DNA of 64,000 bases, from NCBI RefSeq assembly GCF_003937945.1, contig NZ_RSEC01000059.1, positions 105,217 through 169,216 of the forward strand, written 5' to 3'. A program made the position numbers and the translations under genes. The notes under the pieces are model-generated. The model saw only the letters and a list, made by a program, of their open reading frames with translations, made no database searches and was not told the DNA's origin. This DNA is from Amycolatopsis eburnea (GTDB lineage: Bacteria > Actinomycetota > Actinomycetes > Mycobacteriales > Pseudonocardiaceae). Shown in pieces: positions 50,870 through 60,181 of this stretch (position 1 is its first letter; every line of letters begins with the position of its first letter).

Positions 50870-52090
50870 TCAGCCGGCCGGGACGGCGAGGCGCTGGATG
50901 GCCAGCAGGGCGACGTCGTCCTGGGCCGCCCGGCCGCCGATCAGCGTCGCCATGATCTGCGCGCAGGCCCGCTCGGGCTCCCCGGTGCGCACGGTCTCCG
51001 CCAGCAGCTCCATCCCGGTGTCCACCGGCCGGTCCCGGCGTTCGACCAGGCCGTCGGTGTAGAACGCCAGCACGCTCTCCGGCGGGAGGGCGACCACGGA
51101 CGTCCGGCGTTCGGGCTCGCCGATCGTCAGCCCGATCGGGGGATCCGGCGGCACGTCCACCAGCCGGCCCGGTTCACCCGGCACGGCCAGCACCGGGGGC
51201 AGGTGCCCGGCCAGCGACAACGTCACCGCTTCGCGGCCGGGGCCGATGATCCCGTAGGCCACCGTGGCCATCGCCCCGTGTTCGAAGTGGTTGGCCTTGC
51301 GGTCGAGCTTGGCGAGCACCTCGGCCGGGCTCTCGCAGTCGAGGGCGTAGGCGCGCAGGGCGCTGCGCAGCCGTCCCATGATCACCGCCGCGTCGAGGCC
51401 GTGGCCCGAGACGTCGCCCATCACGACGCCGACCCGGTCGCCCGGCAGGGTGAAGAGGTCGTACCAGTCGCCGCCGAGGCCGGTTTCCGCGCCGGGGACG
51501 TACCGGGCGCCGAAGGCCAGGCCGGGCACCTCGGGCAGGGTGCTCGGCAGGAGGCTGCGCTGCAGCGCCATGGTGGCGGTGCGGTTCTCTTCCCGGGCTT
51601 CCAGCTGGATCGCCGTCGCGAGGCGGTCGGCGAGCAGCTGCATCATCGCGACGTCGGGCTCGCCGAACAGCCGGTGCTCGACCGAGCCGATGTGCAGCAC
51701 CCCGACGAGCTCGCTGCCGGCGAGCATGGGCACGCCGAGCATCGACTGCAGTCCCCGCTCCCACAGCAGGGAGTTCGAGACGGTGGTTTCGTCGACGTGG
51801 TCGATGATGACCGGGACCCGCTCGAGCGCGACCCGGCCGGCGAACCCGCTGCCCACCGGCACCCGCACGCCCTGGTGGACCTCTTCCTCGATGCCGGCCG
51901 CGGCGAACGCCACGAGCTGGCGGGCGCTGGGCTGGTACCGCAGCACGGTCGCCGTGTCGACTCCCATGACGTCCCGCAAGCGGTGCAACGTCTCGGCGAT
52001 CATCCGGGCCAGCGCGAGGTGGGCGGCCGGGGCGCCGATGATCGTCTCCACCTGTTGCAGCCGATCGTGGGCGTCGAGACTTCGCGACAT
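50870..52090 (-). CDS. GAF-SpoIIE (PP2C) serine phosphatase, RsbU-like
   Basis: 406 residues. A GAF domain (about 20-165; RVPVGSGFAGRVALERVPV, LLWERGLQSMLGVPML) is followed by a SpoIIE-type phosphatase (about 190-405; GGDWYDLFTL, VVMGDVSGHGLDAA, FYTDGLVERRD, AQDDVALLAI). The metal-binding Asp residues of the PP2C motifs are present. It probably dephosphorylates one of the adjacent STAS antagonists. It is transcribed on its own. Confidence 0.93.
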   Translation of the reverse strand: MSRSLDAHDRLQQVETIIGAPAAHLALARMIAETLHRLRDVMGVDTATVLRYQPSARQLVAFAAAGIEEEVHQGVRVPVGSGFAGRVALERVPVIIDHVDETTVSNSLLWERGLQSMLGVPMLAGSELVGVLHIGSVEHRLFGEPDVAMMQLLADRLATAIQLEAREENRTATMALQRSLLPSTLPEVPGLAFGARYVPGAETGLGGDWYDLFTLPGDRVGVVMGDVSGHGLDAAVIMGRLRSALRAYALDCESPAEVLAKLDRKANHFEHGAMATVAYGIIGPGREAVTLSLAGHLPPVLAVPGEPGRLVDVPPDPPIGLTIGEPERRTSVVALPPESVLAFYTDGLVERRDRPVDTGMELLAETVRTGEPERACAQIMATLIGGRAAQDDVALLAIQRLAVPAG

Positions 52091-52172
52091 GGAACGACCC
52101 TAGCCGTCACCCCTTCGCGGGCCTAACCATCCCGGGTTTCGACGGCGGGTTGCCGGGGGTAGTCATCGGGGC

Positions 52173-52892
52173 GTGAGCGTCGACTTGGAGTGGGTGGCGG
52201 TGCTGCGCCACGGGCAGAGCACCGGGAACGTGGCCCGGGAGGAAGCGGAGTCGGCCGGAGCGGATGTGATCGACATCGCCGAGCGCGACGCCGACGTCCC
52301 GCTGACGGAACTGGGCCGGGAACAAGCCGAGGCGGCGGGGGAGCTGTTCGCCGGGCACCCGCCGGACCTCGTGGTCACGTCGACCTACCGCCGCGCCTGG
52401 GACACCGCCCGGCTGGCCACGCCCGACGGGGTCGCGATCGTCCCCGACGAACGGCTGCGCGACCGCGAACTCGGCGTCCTGGACCTGCTGACCTCTCACG
52501 GCGTCCGCGAGCGGTGGCCCGACGAGCTGCGGCGCAAGCGGCGGCTGGGGAAGTTCTACTACCGCCCGCCGGGCGGCGAATCCTGGGCCGACGTCGTGCT
52601 GCGGCTGCGTTCCCTGCTGCACGAGCTGAGCGCGGAGCACGCCGGGCAGCGCGTTCTGCTGGCGGCGCACGAGATGACCGTCTTCGCCCTGCGCTACCTC
52701 CTCGAAGGACTGCCGGAGCCCGACCTGCTCCGCGCCGCCGACGCGACCGAGGTCCCCAACGGCTCGGTGACGTCCTGGGAGCGTGACCGCGACGGCGGGT
52801 TCACCATGGTGCTCGCCCAGGAAGTCGGGCACCTGCACGCCACCGACACCCCGCCGACGGCGGACGACGATGCCGCGCGACAGCTTTCCTGA
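52173..52892 (+). CDS. Histidine phosphatase family protein
   Basis: 239 residues of the phosphoglycerate-mutase-like superfamily. The catalytic RHG motif is in VLRHGQSTGN (residues 10-19), the second acid region is DRELGVLD, and the second His is in AAHEMTVFALRYL. The substrate may be a phospho-sugar or phospho-nucleotide; it cannot be assigned. Its C-terminal end overlaps the start of the dehydratase gene by 23 bases, so the two form an operon. Confidence 0.9.
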   Translation: MSVDLEWVAVLRHGQSTGNVAREEAESAGADVIDIAERDADVPLTELGREQAEAAGELFAGHPPDLVVTSTYRRAWDTARLATPDGVAIVPDERLRDRELGVLDLLTSHGVRERWPDELRRKRRLGKFYYRPPGGESWADVVLRLRSLLHELSAEHAGQRVLLAAHEMTVFALRYLLEGLPEPDLLRAADATEVPNGSVTSWERDRDGGFTMVLAQEVGHLHATDTPPTADDDAARQLS

Positions 52893-53739
52893 GCCGGTGC
52901 CGATCAGCCCGGCCCTGGTGCGGGACCGGCGGATCGGCACCGGCGAGCGCGGCACCGTGCTCGTCGTCGGCGGCGCCCGGACGGTGCCGGGCGCGCCCGC
53001 GTTGTCCGGCACCGCCGCCCTGCGCGCCGGGGCGGGCACGCTCCAGCTGGCGGTCGCCGAACGCCACGCGACGGCGCTCGGCGTCGCGGTACCCGAGGCG
53101 TCGGTCCTCGGGCTGCCGGAAACCACGTCGGGCGCGATCGCCGCCGACGCCGCCGACCGGCTGGCCGACGTCCTCCCGGGCGCCGGGACCGTCGTGGTCG
53201 GCCCCGGCCTGACCGGTGCCGAGGAGACCGAAGCGCTGCTGCGGCGCCTGGTTCCCGCGATCGCGCCGGACGCGCGGGTGGTGCTCGACGCGTTCGCGCT
53301 CGGCGCGCTGAGCCGGGCCCCGGAGCTGGCCGAACCGCTGGCCGACCGGCTCCTCCTCACCCCGAACCGGGTCGAAGCGGCCTTCCTGGACGGCTGCGAG
53401 GAGAAGGACGTCGACGACCTGGCGACGGCGGTGCGGATCGCCCGGCGCTACCGCGGGGTGGTGCTGCTGATGGGCGTGGTCGCCGCGCCCGACGGCCGCA
53501 CCTGGCGGGACGGCAGCGGCCACGTCGGGCTGGCGACGTCCGGCAGCGGGGACGTGCTGGCCGGGCTGACCGGCGGGTTCCTCGCCCGGGGCGCCGAACC
53601 CGACCAGGCCGCCTGGTGGGCGACGCACGTCCACGCCGTGGCCGGCCAGCGGCTGATCCCGGCCACCGGCAGCACCGGCCTGCTGGCGCGGGAACTCATC
53701 GCCGAGATCCCGCGGGTCATCGCCGAGCTGGAGCGCTGA
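52870..53739 (+). CDS. nnrD: ADP-dependent NAD(P)H-hydrate dehydratase
   Basis: 289 residues of the YjeF C-terminal (carbohydrate kinase-like) family: VVGGARTVPGAPALSGTAAL, RAGAGTLQLAV, LTPNRVEAAFL, and the nucleotide-binding TSGSGDVLAGLTGGFLARGA. It repairs damaged NAD(P)H hydrates using ADP. The NnrE epimerase domain is absent, as in single-domain members. The start at 52870 overlaps the phosphatase gene by 23 bases. It ends immediately before the convergent SDR gene. Confidence 0.92.
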   Translation: MPRDSFPEPVPISPALVRDRRIGTGERGTVLVVGGARTVPGAPALSGTAALRAGAGTLQLAVAERHATALGVAVPEASVLGLPETTSGAIAADAADRLADVLPGAGTVVVGPGLTGAEETEALLRRLVPAIAPDARVVLDAFALGALSRAPELAEPLADRLLLTPNRVEAAFLDGCEEKDVDDLATAVRIARRYRGVVLLMGVVAAPDGRTWRDGSGHVGLATSGSGDVLAGLTGGFLARGAEPDQAAWWATHVHAVAGQRLIPATGSTGLLARELIAEIPRVIAELER

Positions 53740-54462
53740 TCACCGCTGCGCGGTCGGCCGCACGACGATCTCGTTGACGTCGACGCCGTCCGGCTGCCCG
53801 ATCGCGTAGGAGATCGCGCCGGCGATGGTGTCCGGCGACATCGTCGCCGCGCGGTAGGTGCGCATCGCCTCCTTCGCGCCCGGTTCGGTGATGGTGTCGG
53901 CGAGTTCGGACTCGACGACGCCGGGGGAGACCGTCGTGACGCGGATCCCGGGGCCGGCTTCGAGGCGCAGGCCTTCGGTGATCGCCCGGGCCGCGTACTT
54001 GGTGCCGCAGTAGACCGCGGCCGTCGGCACGACTTCGTGCGCGCCGGTGGAGGCGATCGTCACGAAGTGCCCGCCACCCTGGCGCCCGAAGTGCGGCAGG
54101 GCGGCCGCGATCCCGTGCAGCAGGCCGCGGACGTTGACGTCGATCATCCGGTCCCACTCCTCGACGTGCAGGGAGTCCAGGCGGGACAACGGCATCACGC
54201 CCGCGTTGGCGACGAAGACGTCGAGCCGTCCGTGCGCTTCGACGGCGGCGTCGGCGAACGCGGCGACCTCGGCGCGGTCGGTGACGTCCAGGCGGTGCAC
54301 GTCGGCGGTGCCGCCGGCGTCGTGGATCTCCTTGGCCAGCGCGTTCAGGCGGTCTTCGCGCCGGGCGCCGAGCACGACGTGGTGGCCTTCGCGGGCCAGG
54401 CGCAGCGCGGTGGCGTGCCCGATGCCGCTGCTGGCACCGGTGATGAGGACGGTCTTGCTCAC
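53740..54462 (-). CDS. SDR family oxidoreductase
   Basis: 240 residues of the classical SDR family: TGASSGIG (8-15), NAG in FVANAGVM, active site STGAHEVVPTAAVYCGTK with the Tyr and Lys intact, and the C-terminal DVNEIVVRPT seen in the YdfG/serine-dehydrogenase-like group. The GTG overlaps the stop of the upstream SDR gene (GTGA), so both oxidoreductases are made together. Substrates are unknown. Confidence 0.93.
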   Translation of the reverse strand: MSKTVLITGASSGIGHATALRLAREGHHVVLGARREDRLNALAKEIHDAGGTADVHRLDVTDRAEVAAFADAAVEAHGRLDVFVANAGVMPLSRLDSLHVEEWDRMIDVNVRGLLHGIAAALPHFGRQGGGHFVTIASTGAHEVVPTAAVYCGTKYAARAITEGLRLEAGPGIRVTTVSPGVVESELADTITEPGAKEAMRTYRAATMSPDTIAGAISYAIGQPDGVDVNEIVVRPTAQR

Positions 54463-55301
54463 GGTGTTCCTTCCGGGAAGTCGGCGCCGAGGGTGGTCTC
54501 GCGCCAGGTGTCGAAACCGGCTCGCAGGGTGTCGAGCCGGGCGGAGGCGATGTCGTAGGCGGCCTTGCCGAGCAGCAGCCGCAACGGCGGCTCTTCGGCG
54601 TCGACGGCGGCGAGGATCGCCGCGGCCGCGCGGACCGGATCACCGGGCTGCCTGCCGTAGGTGGCGGTGGTCGCCGCACGGCGTGCCCCGGCCGTTTCGG
54701 CGTAGTCGCCGATGCGGATCGCGGACTGCCGCATCGACGGCCCTGACCAGTTGGTGCGGAACGCGGCGGGTTCGACGATCGTCACCTTGATCCCCAGCGG
54801 GGCGACCTCGGCGGCGAGCGACTCGGAAAGCCCTTCCACGGCGAACTTCGTCGCGTGGTAGTAGCCGGTGGCCCCGAAGGCGGCGAGCCCGCCAAGCGAG
54901 GACACGTTCACAACGTGCCCGCTCCGCCGGGCGCGCATGCCCGGCAGCACCGCGCGGGTGACGTCCGCGAGGCCGAACACGTTGGCGTCGAACAGCTTCC
55001 GGATCTCCTCGTCCTCACCTTCTTCGATCGCGGCGAGGTAGCCGTAGCCGGCGTTGTTCACGAGGACGTCGATCCGGCCGAACGCGCTTTCCGCTTGCTT
55101 GACCGCGCCGGCCACCTGGGCGTGGTCGGTGACGTCGAGCGGGAGGGCGAGCGCGCGGTCGCCGTGCTCCGCGACCAGGTCGGCGACGCTCGCCGGGTCG
55201 CGGGCCGTCACCACCGCACGCAGGCCGCGATCGAGCACGGCTCCGGCCAGCGCCCGGCCGAGGCCGGTGGAGCAGCCGGTGATGAACCAGTTTTCGGGCA
55301 C
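54459..55301 (-). CDS. SDR family oxidoreductase
   Basis: 280 residues: WFITGCSTGLGRALA at the start (TGxxxGLG), VLVNNAGYGYLAAIEEG, and active site VSSLGGLAAFGATGYYHATK. This resembles the DHRS-like group often annotated as oxidoreductase/retinol-dehydrogenase-like. The GTG has GGAG about 10 bases upstream. Downstream it is coupled to the second SDR; upstream, 40 bases separate it from the end of the XRE regulator gene on the same strand, so all three may be one transcript. Confidence 0.92.
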   Translation of the reverse strand: MPENWFITGCSTGLGRALAGAVLDRGLRAVVTARDPASVADLVAEHGDRALALPLDVTDHAQVAGAVKQAESAFGRIDVLVNNAGYGYLAAIEEGEDEEIRKLFDANVFGLADVTRAVLPGMRARRSGHVVNVSSLGGLAAFGATGYYHATKFAVEGLSESLAAEVAPLGIKVTIVEPAAFRTNWSGPSMRQSAIRIGDYAETAGARRAATTATYGRQPGDPVRAAAAILAAVDAEEPPLRLLLGKAAYDIASARLDTLRAGFDTWRETTLGADFPEGTP

Positions 55302-55341
55302 GACGAAGTACTCCGTCCATTGTGGAATGCGGAAAAGGGGT

Positions 55342-56160
55342 TCAGGAAGCGGCGAGGCTGCCCAGGAGGGCGAGCGCCGCTTCCGACGCGCTGCCCGGCT
55401 CGGCCTGGTAGACGACCAGCTGCTGGCCGGGCGCGCTGTTGACGGTCAGCGCCTCGTAGCTCAGCACGAGCTCGCCGACCAGCCGGTGGTGGAACCGCTT
55501 GGTCTCACGCGTTTTCTGCCGGATGTCGTGGCGGGCCCACAGCCGGCGGAAGTCCGCGCTCTTGACCGACAGCTCGCCGACCGTCTCGATCAGCCGCGGG
55601 TCGTCCGGGTCGATCCCGGCGGCCGCCCGCAGGCCGCCGACGGTGTTGACGGCGACGCGCTCCCAGTCCGGGTAGAACTCGCGCGCGTCCGGGTCGAGGA
55701 ACACCAGCCGGACCAGGTCGCCGCTGTGCTGGTGGCCGCCGAACAGCGCCTGGCCCAGCGCGTTGTGCGCGAGCACGTCGAGGCAGCGGCCGAGCACCAG
55801 CGCGGGCGTGTCCGGCCAGCCGTCCAGCAGCCGCAGGAGGTTCGGGCTGACCTGCTCCCGCCGGCGCGGGCGGCGGCGTTTCGGCGCCGGCCGGGCCAGC
55901 CGGTGCAGGTGGGCGGTGGCGTCCTCGTCGAGGGCCAGCCCGTGCGCGAGCGCGTCGAGGACCTGCGCCGACGGGTTGCGCTCCCGGCCCTGTTCGAGCC
56001 GGACGTAGTAGTCGGTGCTGACCCCGGCGAGCACCGCGACCTCTTCGCGGCGCAGCCCCGCGACCCGGCGCGACCCGCCTGCGGGCAGGCCGAGGTCTTC
56101 GGGACCCACCTGTTCGCGGCGGGCCCGGAGGAATTCCCCGAGCGGGTTCTCACTGGGCAT
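55342..56160 (-). CDS. XRE family regulator with MmyB-like ligand domain
   Basis: 272 residues. The N-terminal HTH (LRREEVAVLAGVSTDYYVRL, EQGRERNPS; about residues 36-64) is followed by the MmyB-like domain (about 105-265; LVLGRCLDVLAHNALGQALF, FYPDWERVAVNTVGGLRAA, HHRLVGELVLSYEALTV). In this family the ligand domain is PAS-like and fatty-acid-binding in one known case. Such regulators commonly control adjacent SDR genes, as is likely here. Confidence 0.93.
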   Translation of the reverse strand: MPSENPLGEFLRARREQVGPEDLGLPAGGSRRVAGLRREEVAVLAGVSTDYYVRLEQGRERNPSAQVLDALAHGLALDEDATAHLHRLARPAPKRRRPRRREQVSPNLLRLLDGWPDTPALVLGRCLDVLAHNALGQALFGGHQHSGDLVRLVFLDPDAREFYPDWERVAVNTVGGLRAAAGIDPDDPRLIETVGELSVKSADFRRLWARHDIRQKTRETKRFHHRLVGELVLSYEALTVNSAPGQQLVVYQAEPGSASEAALALLGSLAAS

Positions 56161-56214
56161 GATCCGAGGCTAACGCCGATCGGCCGGACCTGGGTGGCCG
56201 CGCCGCACCCACCC

Positions 56215-57777
56215 TCAGGTGAGCCGGACCGGCTTCCCGTCTTCGCCGGGCTGCAGGAGCGTGGCGGTGGCTTCGCGCCCGTCGACGTCGAGCGTCATCA
56301 CGGCGTTGCCGAAGTGTGGTCCCGACACGCAGTTCCAGGTCAGCGGCGCGGGCGGCACCCCGACGCGCCGGGCCAGCCCCTCGCTCAGCCGCGTCAGCCC
56401 GCGCGCCCAGCCGGCGCGGAACAGCCGGTTCATGTACCAGGGCACGGTGTTGTGCACCGGCGAGCAGGTGAGCTGGTGCACCGGCGCGCCCGGCAGGTCG
56501 GCCCGCGCCACGTACGCGTGGTGGACGTCGCCCGAGAGCACGTTCACCGACGCGACGCCCCGGTCCGCGACGCCGGCGACGAGCCTCGCCAGCCGGTCGA
56601 ACGACTCGCGGAACGCGGGCCAGTGCTCCAGGTCGGCGAGCTGCCGGAACCACTCGCTGACCCGGCCGACGAGCCCGGGCCGGGCGCAGAGCCGCTCGTT
56701 GACCGACTGCGCGGCCGACAGCGCGGTCGGCAGCAGCCACGGCAGCGACGTGCCGATCAGCAGGTGCTCGAAGTCGCCGTCGGCCTGCTCCTCGATCCAG
56801 CGGAACTCGTCCTCGCCGACCATCGAGCGGGCGCCGCCGGCGAGGATCCGCCCGGCCCGCGAGTCGACGACCAGCAGCCGGACCGGGCCGAAGTCGCGCC
56901 GGTAGGACCACCGCGTGCCCTTGGCGCCGTCGGCTTCGGCGTCGGCGCGGTCGGCGAACTCGCGCAGCAGCTCCGCGTTGTCCTCGCCCGACTTGATCAC
57001 CCGCTGGTAGACGTCGTCCTCGGCGAGCTCGTCGGGGCCGAGGTTGCCCAGGTGCTGGTAGACCCAGTAGGAGACCAGCGCGCCCCGGATCCGCTCCGGC
57101 CACCACGACGTCGCGGCCATCTCGTCGCGCCAGGCCTGCGAGGTGTTCCAGTCGTCGCGGACGTCGTGGTCGTCGAAGATCATCGACGTCGGCACGGTCG
57201 AGAGCAGCCAGCGCACCGCCGGGTCGCACCAGGCTTCGAAGTACAGGTGGCAGTACTCCTCGAAGTCGGCGACCTCGTTGCCCGGCGGTTCGCTCGTGTC
57301 ACGCCGTTTCGCGAGCCATTCCCGCGTCGCGTCGGTGGTTTCGTCGGCGTAGACCTGATCGCCCAGCAGGAGCAGCGACTCCGGCCATTCGGCCTCGTCG
57401 AGCCCGGCCATCCGGTGGGCGTACGCGGCGAGCGCGTCCGGGCCCAGCGCGTCCTGCTCCCGCGGCTTGCGGCACGAGCCGAAGACCAGCCGGAACCGCG
57501 GGTCGCCGGGTCTCAGCGTCCGGATCCGGCTGGGAGGCAGGGCGCTGTCCGGTTCGGGCCACACGAGTTCGCCGTCGAGCCGCACTTCGTACGGCGTGCT
57601 CCGCCCCGGTTCCAGCCCGGTCAGCACGACGAGGGCGTAGTGGTGCCCGGCGACCTCGAACGTCCGGGTGGCCGCCCCGCCGGCGGCGACTTCGCACGGC
57701 CCGTCCGTCTCCACCCAGATCGTCGCGGAGTCGGCGTTCACGTGGCGCAGCAGCGGTCCCAGCAGCAGCTCGGTCAT
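56215..57777 (-). CDS. PhoD-like metallophosphatase
   Basis: A 520-residue PhoD-family phosphatase. An N-terminal beta-sandwich (TIWVETDGPCEVAAGG, VLTGLEPGRSTPYEVRLDG) is followed by the metallophosphatase domain with FGSCRKPREQD, LLGDQVYADE, MIFDDHDVRDDW and VNVLSGDVHHAYVA, which provide metal ligands. No signal peptide or twin-arginine motif is seen, unlike secreted PhoD, so it is probably intracellular. Substrate: a phosphodiester or monoester, unknown. The ATG at 57777 begins the sequence MTELLLGPLLRHV. Confidence 0.9.
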   Translation of the reverse strand: MTELLLGPLLRHVNADSATIWVETDGPCEVAAGGAATRTFEVAGHHYALVVLTGLEPGRSTPYEVRLDGELVWPEPDSALPPSRIRTLRPGDPRFRLVFGSCRKPREQDALGPDALAAYAHRMAGLDEAEWPESLLLLGDQVYADETTDATREWLAKRRDTSEPPGNEVADFEEYCHLYFEAWCDPAVRWLLSTVPTSMIFDDHDVRDDWNTSQAWRDEMAATSWWPERIRGALVSYWVYQHLGNLGPDELAEDDVYQRVIKSGEDNAELLREFADRADAEADGAKGTRWSYRRDFGPVRLLVVDSRAGRILAGGARSMVGEDEFRWIEEQADGDFEHLLIGTSLPWLLPTALSAAQSVNERLCARPGLVGRVSEWFRQLADLEHWPAFRESFDRLARLVAGVADRGVASVNVLSGDVHHAYVARADLPGAPVHQLTCSPVHNTVPWYMNRLFRAGWARGLTRLSEGLARRVGVPPAPLTWNCVSGPHFGNAVMTLDVDGREATATLLQPGEDGKPVRLT

Positions 57778-57912
57778 CCCGGAATCCTCGCAGCAGTCCC
57801 GTTCGGCGGCAGTTCGAAAGGTCGCGAAACATTCCGATAATCGTTGACCGGTCCCGGGCGGCGAACGAACGATCGTCCCAGCTGCGCCCCGCCCCCGGAA
57901 AGGATTCGTCGA

Positions 57913-60132
57913 GTGCGAAGACTCTTCACCGCCCTCCTCGCCGCCGCGCTCTCGATCGCCACCGCCATCGTGCTGGTGATCTCGGCGCAGCCCGCGTCGG
58001 CGGCCACCTTGACGCGCGTGACCGATTTCGGCAGCAACCCCAGCAACCTCAACATGTACACCTACGTCCCGGACCGGCTGGCGGCGAAGCCGGCGCTGCT
58101 GGTCGCGGTCCACTACTGCACCGGCTCGGCGTCCGCGGTGTTCAACGGCTACGCCCGCGACTACGTCACCGCGGCCGACCAGTACGGCTACGTCATCGTC
58201 TTCCCGGAAGCCACCCGCAGCGGCCAGTGCTTCGACGTCTCGTCCCCGCAGGCACTGACCCGGGGCGGCGGCAGCGACCCGGTCGGCATCCTGTCGATGG
58301 TGAACTGGGCCAAGCAGCGCTACAACGTCGACCCCGCGCGGGTTTTCGTCACCGGGTTCTCCTCGGGCGCGATGATGACGAACGTGCTCGCCGCGGAGTA
58401 CCCGGACGTGTTCGCGGCCGGTTCGGCGTTCATGGGTGTGCCGGCCGGCTGCTTCGCCACCACCGACGGGTCGAGCTGGAACAGCCAGTGCTCGAACGGC
58501 CAGCTCATCAAGACCGCGCAGCAGTGGGGCGACCAGGCCCGGCAGATGAGCGGTGGGCGAAGCGGCCCGTACCCGCGGATGCAGCTGTGGCACGGCACCG
58601 CCGACGACACCCTGCGCTACCCGAACTTCGGCGAGGAGATCAAGCAGTGGACGAACCTGCAGGGCGTGAGCCAGACGCCGTCGTCGAGTGACGCCCCGCA
58701 GTCCGGCTGGACGCGCACGCGCTACGGCGGCACCGGCGTCCAGGCGCCGGTCGAGGGCATCAGCGTGCAGGGCGCCGGGCATTCGCTGCCGCAGAACGGG
58801 ATGGTGGCCTACGCGATCGCGTTCCTCGGCCTGAACAGCGGCGGTACGTCGACGACGACCACCACCGCTCCGCCGCCGGCGGGCAGCACGCTCGGGAGCG
58901 CGGCGAGCGGGACCGGCCGGTACTTCGGCACCGCGGTGTCGGCGAGCAGGCTCTCGGACAGCGTCTACACCGGCATCCTGAGCCGTGAGTTCTCCATGAT
59001 CACGCCGGAGAACGAGATGAAGATCGACGCGACCGAGCCGGCGCAGGGCCAGTTCTCCTACGGCAACGCCGACCGGATCGTCAGCCAGGCGACGAGCCAG
59101 GGCGCCCGGATGCGCGGGCACACGCTGGCGTGGTACTCGCAGCAGCCGGGCTGGATGCAGAGCATGGAGGGAGCCGCGCTGCGCTCGGCGATGCTGAACC
59201 ACATCACCCAGGTCGCCGGGCACTACAGCGGCAAGATCTACGCCTGGGACGTCGTCAACGAGGCTTTCGCGGACGGCGGTTCGGGTGCCCGGCGCGATTC
59301 GAACCTGCAGCGCACCGGCGACGACTGGATCGAGGCGGCGTTCCGCGCCGCGCGGGCGGCCGACCCGAACGCGAAGCTCTGCTACAACGACTACAACACC
59401 GACGACTGGAACCAGGCGAAGACCCAGGCCGTGTACCGGATGGTGCAGGACTTCAAGTCCCGCGGCGTCCCGATCGACTGCGTCGGCTTCCAGTCGCACT
59501 TCAACCCCAACAGCCCGGTGCCGTCGAACTACCGGACGACGCTGCAGAACTTCGCCGACCTCGGCGTCGACGTGCAGATCACCGAGCTGGACATCGAAGG
59601 GTCGGGCACCGCGCAGGCGGACAACTACCGCACGGTCACGAACGCCTGCCTCGCGGTGACGCGGTGCACCGGGATGACCGTGTGGGGCATCCGGGACACC
59701 GACTCGTGGCGGGCGTCGGCCACACCGCTGCTGTTCGACGGCAACGGTCAGAAGAAGGCCGCCTACACCGCGGTGCTCGACGCGCTGAACGGCGGCACCA
59801 CCCCGCCGCCGGCCACGACGACCACCCCGCCGCCGCCGACGACGACCACGACCCCGCCGCCGGGCGGGTGCACCGGGACGTACCTCAAGACGGCGGAGTG
59901 GAACGTCGGCTTCAACGGCCAGGTGACGGTGACCGGCTCGAACAACTGGGTGCTCACGATCACCTTCCACGCGCCCCAGAAGGTCATCGGCAGCTGGAAC
60001 TACACCGGCACCTGGGACAGCACCGGGTACGTGCTGACCGCCCGGCCCAACGGCAGCGGCAACGTCATCGGGTTCACCGTGCAGCACGGCGGCAACCTGA
60101 CGGCGCCGACCGTCGCCTGCTCGGCGGGCTAG
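57913..60132 (+). CDS. Secreted bifunctional CE1-type esterase / GH10 xylanase with a C-terminal binding module
   Basis: 739 residues. Signal peptide 1-30 (AQPASA). The first domain (about 31-310) is a PHB-depolymerase/CE1-type esterase: VAVHYCTGSA, the Ser in FVTGFSSGAMM, and QLWHGTADDTL. A Thr/Pro linker leads to GH10 (about 330-630), with acid/base Glu in WDVVNEAF and nucleophile Glu in ITELDIEG. A second Thr/Pro linker precedes a CBM2-like module (TYLKTAEWNVGFNGQVTV). It should deacetylate or deferuloylate xylan and cut its backbone. CGAAACATTCCG at 57825-57836 vaguely resembles xylanase control elements. GTG chosen on the AAAGGA site. Confidence 0.92.
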   Translation: MRRLFTALLAAALSIATAIVLVISAQPASAATLTRVTDFGSNPSNLNMYTYVPDRLAAKPALLVAVHYCTGSASAVFNGYARDYVTAADQYGYVIVFPEATRSGQCFDVSSPQALTRGGGSDPVGILSMVNWAKQRYNVDPARVFVTGFSSGAMMTNVLAAEYPDVFAAGSAFMGVPAGCFATTDGSSWNSQCSNGQLIKTAQQWGDQARQMSGGRSGPYPRMQLWHGTADDTLRYPNFGEEIKQWTNLQGVSQTPSSSDAPQSGWTRTRYGGTGVQAPVEGISVQGAGHSLPQNGMVAYAIAFLGLNSGGTSTTTTTAPPPAGSTLGSAASGTGRYFGTAVSASRLSDSVYTGILSREFSMITPENEMKIDATEPAQGQFSYGNADRIVSQATSQGARMRGHTLAWYSQQPGWMQSMEGAALRSAMLNHITQVAGHYSGKIYAWDVVNEAFADGGSGARRDSNLQRTGDDWIEAAFRAARAADPNAKLCYNDYNTDDWNQAKTQAVYRMVQDFKSRGVPIDCVGFQSHFNPNSPVPSNYRTTLQNFADLGVDVQITELDIEGSGTAQADNYRTVTNACLAVTRCTGMTVWGIRDTDSWRASATPLLFDGNGQKKAAYTAVLDALNGGTTPPPATTTTPPPPTTTTTPPPGGCTGTYLKTAEWNVGFNGQVTVTGSNNWVLTITFHAPQKVIGSWNYTGTWDSTGYVLTARPNGSGNVIGFTVQHGGNLTAPTVACSAG

Positions 60133-60141
60133 GGCACCGAC

Positions 60142-60177
60142 GGGGCATACCAGGTCCTGGCGGGCCTGGTATGCCCC
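60142..60177. terminator. Bidirectional hairpin terminator
   Basis: A perfect 13-bp stem (60142-60154 with 60165-60177) and a 10-base loop, between the convergent xylanase gene (ends 60132) and the membrane protein gene (ends 60182). Confidence 0.8.
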
Positions 60178-60181
60178 TGGT